A stretch of 34,847 nt of DNA from an uncultured Legionella sp. (GTDB lineage Bacteria > Pseudomonadota > Gammaproteobacteria > Legionellales > Legionellaceae). Below the pieces are notes generated by a model. That model did no database searches. It was given only the letters and a program-made list of their open reading frames with translations, and was not told the DNA's origin. The DNA lies in assembly GCA_945952115.1 (NCBI GenBank), contig CAMFHA010000019.1, positions 1 to 34,847 of the forward strand, given 5' to 3'. Numbering within the stretch: position 1 is the first letter of the stretch; each line of letters starts with the position of its first letter. The position numbers and the translations under genes were made by a program. Shown here piece by piece: positions 33,312 to 34,847 of this stretch.

Positions 33312-34165
33312 ACCCAGTTCGCTTTCTTTACATCTACATTCGGTTGATCACTAGTCATTTCTGTTGCAGATTGCGAGTCTAATAATAATTGGAAAAAACC
33401 AACGCTAAAATTAGTTACTGTGCGCTCAACTCGTTTCAAAATTGGCTCGGATGAAAGTTGAAGCAAATAATTTTCTTCATATTTTTGTGGATGAAGTTGC
33501 CAAATTTTATCAAGATAGGCATCTTTTTGCTCTAAGGCCTCTTCCGTAATGACGCTTTGTTCATGAAGATAATCTTTTAAACGCTTCAAGAGACTAATTC
33601 GGCTAAGCCTAGAATCATCTTCGATAGAGTTTTTTTTTTCTAATTCCTGTATATAAGCACTAATTATTTCACACCAATCTAGAATTATTTTTATTTTACT
33701 TAAAAGCGCGTCTACTCGAGTAGATGCTATTGTGTCTACACAATCTAAAAATTGCTTTCTTTGTAGCTCGATTGATTCAAAATCTATTTCGCTACTCTTT
33801 TTTTTCATCAATCTCAATATGTTTTGAAAGTTTTTCTCTTTTATATCAAAGCTAGAATTGTTTTTATAAAACATCCATTGCACCACTACAACTGAAATGG
33901 TAGTAAGTGCATAATCCAAATCGCTTGCTAAAGGTTTAGGTTCTCGCTCATTTAATTTATAAAGTAAGGCAATTAATTGGATATCATCATTACAAAAATC
34001 ACTATCCATCCATTCGAAAACTAATAAATGAAGCAATTCTTCAGGAGCAGGATAAGTATTATTCTTTTCATAATAGCACTCTGAAACACGTCGTGGCCAA
34101 TCAAGAAAAAGAAGATAGTTACCCGTGCGTAAAGCGTGAAGACAATCTCTAGTTGAACTTAACAT
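33308..34165 (-). CDS. Hypothetical 285-residue protein
   Basis: I do not recognise this family. The product is mostly helical, acidic and soluble, with no signal peptide or clear membrane anchor. It begins MLSSTRDCLHALRTGNYLLF. Several Cys, Trp and coiled-coil-like segments (LSRISLLKRLKDYLHEQ) occur. The C-terminus (DSQSATEMTSDQPNVDVKKA then NWV) is polar with small residues, which is compatible with, but weak evidence for, a Dot/Icm translocation signal. It is monocistronic and convergent with the glycosyltransferase, with an AT-rich upstream region. Genus-restricted proteins of this kind are often effector candidates. Confidence 0.75.
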   Translation of the reverse strand: MLSSTRDCLHALRTGNYLLFLDWPRRVSECYYEKNNTYPAPEELLHLLVFEWMDSDFCNDDIQLIALLYKLNEREPKPLASDLDYALTTISVVVVQWMFYKNNSSFDIKEKNFQNILRLMKKKSSEIDFESIELQRKQFLDCVDTIASTRVDALLSKIKIILDWCEIISAYIQELEKKNSIEDDSRLSRISLLKRLKDYLHEQSVITEEALEQKDAYLDKIWQLHPQKYEENYLLQLSSEPILKRVERTVTNFSVGFFQLLLDSQSATEMTSDQPNVDVKKANWV

Positions 34166-34301
34166 AATGAGACTCTTTCCTAAGAATTTTAATCATAAAT
34201 ACCATTTTTTTTATTTTCTATCTATGACTATTTTGTAGATAAAATTAAAAATAACCGAAAAGGAGCTATAATAAAAATAAAACATTGAAATGGAGTCTTT
34301 G

Positions 34302-34586
34302 ATGTTACATAAATCTTGTTTAAAAATTATTTTTTTAACTATTTTACCTATTCAAATAATTTATGCCGAATGCGATCTCAGCACATTTCGCTGGGAGTGT
34401 GATCTTCCTGTACAAGTTAAACCTAAGCCTGGCGCTCATTCTTTGGTCTATTGTGGAGGTTCTTATGGTTATCTGAGCCAGCAGCAATATGATATTTTAG
34501 CTCGCTATCAACGCGCCAGCGTAAATATGACTTTAAGTATCAATGGCGAATATATTGACAGTCCTTGCGAAGGCGCAGAGCGTTAA
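34302..34586 (+). CDS. Small secreted cysteine-containing hypothetical protein
   Basis: I chose the ATG at 34302, preceded six bases earlier by GGAG; an upstream ATG at 34290 has no ribosome site. The 94 residues start with a signal peptide ([18 protein letters not shown]) and a likely cleavage before ECDLS. The mature part, about 70 residues, has four Cys (in AECDL, WECDL, VYCGG and SPCEG), suggesting two disulfides. [20 protein letters not shown] is a probable helix. The stop TAA lies inside the first unit of a 7-copy repeat. No function is known. Confidence 0.72.
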   Translation: MLHKSCLKIIFLTILPIQIIYAECDLSTFRWECDLPVQVKPKPGAHSLVYCGGSYGYLSQQQYDILARYQRASVNMTLSINGEYIDSPCEGAER

Positions 34587-34628
34587 GCGTTAAGCGTTAA
34601 GCGTTAAGCGTTAAGCGTTAAGCGTTAA
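34580..34628 (+). repeat. Heptanucleotide tandem repeat (GCGTTAA, 7 copies)
   Basis: Seven perfect units run from the last bases of the preceding gene, including its stop codon, into the spacer. Slippage would change the spacer length but not the protein, because the first TAA is fixed. Confidence 0.9.
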
Positions 34629-34695
34629 GCATTGTCTTAGCTTTTTTTCAAATTATACCCATTCTACCTGACTCGAATTTAGCCATTTTTCCCTA

Positions 34696-34738
34696 ATCCG
34701 TTCGCCCTGAGGAGCGTGCATAGCACGCGTCTCGAAGG
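34696..34738. repeat. REP-like palindrome related to family 1 core
   Basis: CCGTTCGCCCTGAGGAG, GTGCATAGCAC and GTCTCGAAGGG match the inner part of the 157-bp element (reverse complement of its CTTCGAGACGTGTG ... CAGCGCGAACGG half) but without the long outer arms. It lies just before the next gene's end. Confidence 0.65.
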
Positions 34739-34743
34739 GCTTT

Positions 34744-34847
34744 CTAAGCTGCTAAAGTGAGTTGATAGATCAAAGAATTGATTTTTTCTTCTGAGCATTT
34801 ATCTAAATCAAGCTGATTTTCAGACTTTGAAAAATACTTATTTGACC
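34744..34847 (-). CDS. C-terminal end of an unidentified gene (partial)
   Basis: From the window edge the minus strand reads SNKYFSKSENQLDLDKCSEE, then KINSLIYQLTLAA and a TAG at 34746-34744. The frame is open to the edge and ends close to a REP-like palindrome, as genes often do. Thirty-odd residues are too few to name it. Confidence 0.4.
   Translation of the reverse strand, partial: SNKYFSKSENQLDLDKCSEEKINSLIYQLTLAA

Noticed and set aside
34166..34301. PmrA-type regulatory site upstream of the 285-residue hypothetical gene
   Set aside because: The spacer is AT-rich, but I could not find two well-spaced TTAA-type half-sites that stand out from background.

Overview
The window looks like chromosomal DNA from a Legionella species other than L. 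pneumophila, or a close relative. It is AT-rich. It carries the Dot/Icm type IVB secretion genes in the Legionella order icmT-S-R-Q-P-O-N-M-L-K-E, and the conserved members look very close to L. pneumophila proteins by recall. The genus call is inference from gene content and order; no database search was possible.

Layout. Positions 1-10,072 (minus strand) hold eleven Dot/Icm genes, starting with icmT at the right and running leftward to a truncated dotG/icmE that leaves the window at base 1. They encode core-complex proteins (DotG, DotH, DotK), inner-membrane proteins (DotI, DotJ, IcmT), the coupling complex (DotL, DotM), the substrate adaptor IcmS and the IcmR/IcmQ pair. Palindromic repeats have entered three of the gaps between them. 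From 10,168 to 13,243 come a small unknown gene, a HIT hydrolase, a cold-shock protein with a structured leader, ferrochelatase and a small repressor-like protein. At 13,543-18,538 (minus strand) are rimK and a cytochrome oxidase assembly operon: surf1, a thioredoxin-like anchor protein, ctaA, ctaB and a SCO copper chaperone. At 18,584-22,000 are a twin-TM protein, a Rap1a-like secreted protein, an AhpD-like protein, a PriC-like protein and an APC amino-acid permease.

From 22,308 to 28,214 (plus strand) is a complete tripartite efflux system in the order RND pump, membrane fusion protein, outer-membrane lipoprotein. It is followed by ffh, the rpsP-rimM-trmD-rplS operon, an MGMT-type repair gene and a GT4 glycosyltransferase. 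The right end holds a hypothetical protein, a small secreted protein, a seven-copy heptanucleotide repeat, a REP-like palindrome and the tail of a further gene.

The most unusual feature is the density of small non-autonomous palindromic elements. At least four families are present. One is a 142-bp TA-flanked MITE-like element that sits in frame inside the RND pump gene and adds 48 codons. Another is a 157-bp palindrome with two copies about six bases apart, each bracketed by 9-11 bp direct repeats. I found no rRNA or tRNA genes, CRISPR arrays or intact transposases.
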